From SAR202 cluster bacterium (GTDB lineage Bacteria; Chloroflexota; Dehalococcoidia; Lucifugimonadales; UBA826), in assembly GCA_009392815.1 (NCBI GenBank), contig VFFS01000067.1:1-56306 (forward strand): a stretch of DNA of 56,306 nucleotides, in the 5' to 3' direction. The number at the start of each line of letters is the position of its first letter. Position 1 is the first letter of the stretch. Below are positions 54,775-56,306 of the stretch, piece by piece. The notes beneath the pieces were generated by a model that was not told the DNA's origin, did no database searches, and saw only the letters and a list, made by a program, of their open reading frames with translations. The position numbers and the translations under genes were made by a program.

Positions 54775-55971
54775 GTGGCTCTATTAGATAGAAACGACGT
54801 GTTAAGAAGAGGCGTCGAAGAAATAATAGTAGAAAAGGAGTTCATCGAAAGATTAGATTCCGGGAAACCTATGCGTCTTAAAATGGGTTTCGATCCAAGT
54901 GCCCCTGATATACATATTGGGCACGCCGTGGGACTCCGTAAACTCAGGCAACTGCAAGAATTAGGTCACAAGGTTGTACTAATAGTAGGGGATTGGACCG
55001 CTCAAATTGGTGATCCTAGCGGGAGATCTCAGACTAGAACCATGTTGTCGGCTGACGAGGTAAATGCAAACGCCCAAACATATCTGGACCAGTTCTTTAA
55101 AATTGTCGACAGAGACCGAACAGAAATTCGACTTCAAAGCGAGTGGTTTGGTCCATTCACCTTGGCCAACGTTATAGAACTGACGAGTAAATTTACCGTA
55201 GCCCAAATTTTAGCCAGGGATGACTTCTCGAAAAGATACAATGCCAACCATCCTATTGCGATAACAGAATTACTCTATCCGCTATTGCAGGCATATGACT
55301 CGGTGGCAATAGAGTCTGACGTTGAATTTGGAGGGTCTGACCAACGCTTCAACTTACTGGTTGGTAGAGAACTACAACAAAGTGAAGGGCTCACCCCTCA
55401 ACAATGCTTCATAATGCCTCTCCTACCCGGTACAGACGGCATACAAAAAATGAGTAAAAGTCTTGACAACTATATCGGAATTGAAGAGCCCCCGAACGAC
55501 ATATATGGAAAAGTTATGTCCATCCCTGATACGTTGATTGTCCCGTATTTTGAGTGGCTTACGGACGTTCCAACATCCGAGCTGAATGAAATTAAATCTG
55601 AACTGGACGGTGGATCTGGTAGTGCAATGGATTTAAAGAAGCGAGTGGCGGGAATCATTGTGGAAGAATACCACGACACAGATTCAGCATCTTCTGCGCG
55701 CCAATTCTTCGAAAGAACTGTGCAGGGTGGAGAAGTTCCAGATGAAATACCTATTTATGCACTCCCTCCTGAAGTACTCACTACTACACTAAGACTCAGC
55801 AATATATTGCAAGAAAACGGCATGACTTCTAGTGCAGGTGAGGCTAGGAGACTCATAGACCAGGGCGCAGTCAGGCTTGACGATAAAACAATTACACATA
55901 ATATTTCAGTTTCTGAATTAAAGCCCGGGGTTCTACGGGTGGGAAGACGGAGATATTTAAGACTAGTGTAG
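54775..55971 (+). CDS. tyrS: Tyrosyl-tRNA synthetase
   Basis: Class I aminoacyl-tRNA synthetase, 398 aa. HIGH motif in PDIHIGHAVG, tyrosine-site segment LLYPLLQAYDSVAI, VEFGGSDQRFN and the KMSKS loop in IQKMSKSLDNY. A C-terminal S4 RNA-binding domain ends the protein. GTG start with GGAGGAAA eight bases before. Its 86-base leader is too short and lacks the marks of a T-box. Confidence 0.96.
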   Translation: MALLDRNDVLRRGVEEIIVEKEFIERLDSGKPMRLKMGFDPSAPDIHIGHAVGLRKLRQLQELGHKVVLIVGDWTAQIGDPSGRSQTRTMLSADEVNANAQTYLDQFFKIVDRDRTEIRLQSEWFGPFTLANVIELTSKFTVAQILARDDFSKRYNANHPIAITELLYPLLQAYDSVAIESDVEFGGSDQRFNLLVGRELQQSEGLTPQQCFIMPLLPGTDGIQKMSKSLDNYIGIEEPPNDIYGKVMSIPDTLIVPYFEWLTDVPTSELNEIKSELDGGSGSAMDLKKRVAGIIVEEYHDTDSASSARQFFERTVQGGEVPDEIPIYALPPEVLTTTLRLSNILQENGMTSSAGEARRLIDQGAVRLDDKTITHNISVSELKPGVLRVGRRRYLRLV

Positions 55972-56018
55972 GTCCAACATCGGCACAGGTTTGATTAAAT
56001 CATAGTTACTTGTTGGAC
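55972..56018. repeat. Inverted repeat after tyrS
   Basis: Seven-base perfect arms GTCCAAC (55972-55978) and GTTGGAC (56012-56018) enclose 33 bases that contain TGAT/ATCA. It could be a weak terminator for tyrS, lacking a T-run. Confidence 0.35.
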
Positions 56019-56026
56019 TTGCCTTG

Positions 56027-56035
56027 TGCTAAAAT
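56027..56035 (+). promoter_or_regulatory. Possible extended -10 promoter of the aminotransferase
   Basis: TGC followed by TAAAAT fits an extended -10 (TGnTATAAT). It would give the aminotransferase a leader of about 115 bases containing a second inverted repeat (GGTTAAG 56043-56049, CTTAACC 56114-56120). Confidence 0.35.
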
Positions 56036-56158
56036 TTAGGGTGGTTAAGTACAGAACTGTCATTCCTAAAATACTTACAAACATGCTTATGAAAGGCTCT
56101 AAAATTATTCTTTCTTAACCGAATCACGCTTTTGCTTGAATGTACAGGAGATAACAAG

Positions 56159-56306
56159 TTGGCAAATCTCAGAACTCCCGGACCCATCCCTCTAGATGAC
56201 GAAATATTAGAATCACTGGGTACCCAGATGATCAATCACCGTGGACCGGAATATAAAGATCTTCTCTTCAAAACAACTGAAGGCTTAAAGAAAGTATTTG
56301 CTACAA
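56159..56306 (+). CDS. Class V aminotransferase (serine-glyoxylate/alanine-glyoxylate type), 5' part
   Basis: The open frame runs off the window end. It begins at TTG 56159 with AGGAGAT upstream and encodes RTPGPIPLDDEILESLG followed by MINHRGPEYKDLL, the N-terminal signature of serine/alanine-glyoxylate aminotransferases (PLP enzymes). Only 49 codons are visible, and the PLP lysine is outside, so the substrate cannot be assigned. Confidence 0.82.
   Translation, partial: MANLRTPGPIPLDDEILESLGTQMINHRGPEYKDLLFKTTEGLKKVFAT

Overview
This 56 kb window is a gene-dense bacterial chromosome segment of low-to-moderate GC with about 46 protein genes, no tRNA, rRNA, CRISPR array or insertion sequence that I can see. 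The combination of three divergent enolase-superfamily dehydratases, a complete alternative complex III operon, a B12-dependent (class II) ribonucleotide reductase with NrdR, a deazaflavin (F420)-type small oxidoreductase, and rsmH-ftsA-ftsZ without any peptidoglycan genes between them suggests a marine Chloroflexota of the SAR202/Dehalococcoidia type. That placement is inferred from gene content, not from a phylogeny. TTG start codons are common (about ten genes), with GTG for birA, prmA and tyrS.

Layout: 1-3.0 kb, end of an AlkA-like glycosylase and gyrA. 3.2-9.6 kb, a catabolic island: a C26 glutamine amidotransferase-like hydrolase, enoyl-CoA hydratase, two enolase-superfamily proteins, a UxuA-like mannonate dehydratase and an MFS carrier. 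9.7-18.9 kb, a redoxin-like lipoprotein, mfd, a HAD hydrolase, an AIR-synthase-like protein, CoxG-like SRPBCC protein, a second enoyl-CoA hydratase, an alpha/beta hydrolase and a TlpA-like thioredoxin. 19-22 kb, a thiamine-diphosphate decarboxylase/synthase-like enzyme divergent from an F420-type oxidoreductase and birA.

22.1-31.2 kb is one long minus-strand run: rsmH, ftsA, ftsZ, then (from its own promoter with two NrdR boxes) nrdR, nrdJ, followed by pdxA, proC and yggT. 31.4-36.7 kb is a plus-strand housekeeping run: mogA/moaB, trmD, argF, der, plsY, gpsA. 36.8-41.1 kb holds dnaJ-prmA-rsmE, folD and acpS.

41.2-49.4 kb is the alternative complex III (quinol:electron-carrier oxidoreductase) operon on the minus strand, in the order small membrane protein, pentaheme ActA, ActB split into separate molybdopterin-fold and ferredoxin genes, two NrfD-type subunits, ActD and ActE. 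A TTGACA/GATAAT promoter lies in front of the small gene. 49.6-53.6 kb is a plus-strand operon of HpcH/HpaI aldolase, SDR, galactonate-dehydratase-like enolase-superfamily enzyme and MFS carrier, with a clear promoter and terminator; together these could dehydrate, oxidise and cleave an imported sugar acid. 53.7-56.3 kb carries ribF, tyrS and the start of a class V aminotransferase.

I did not find a clearly unprecedented system. The most original points are the NrdR paralog with a basic AT-hook-like tail next to its own tandem NrdR boxes, the split ActB and promoter-proximal small gene of the complex III operon, and an enolase-superfamily protein that lacks the usual Asp-His dyad.
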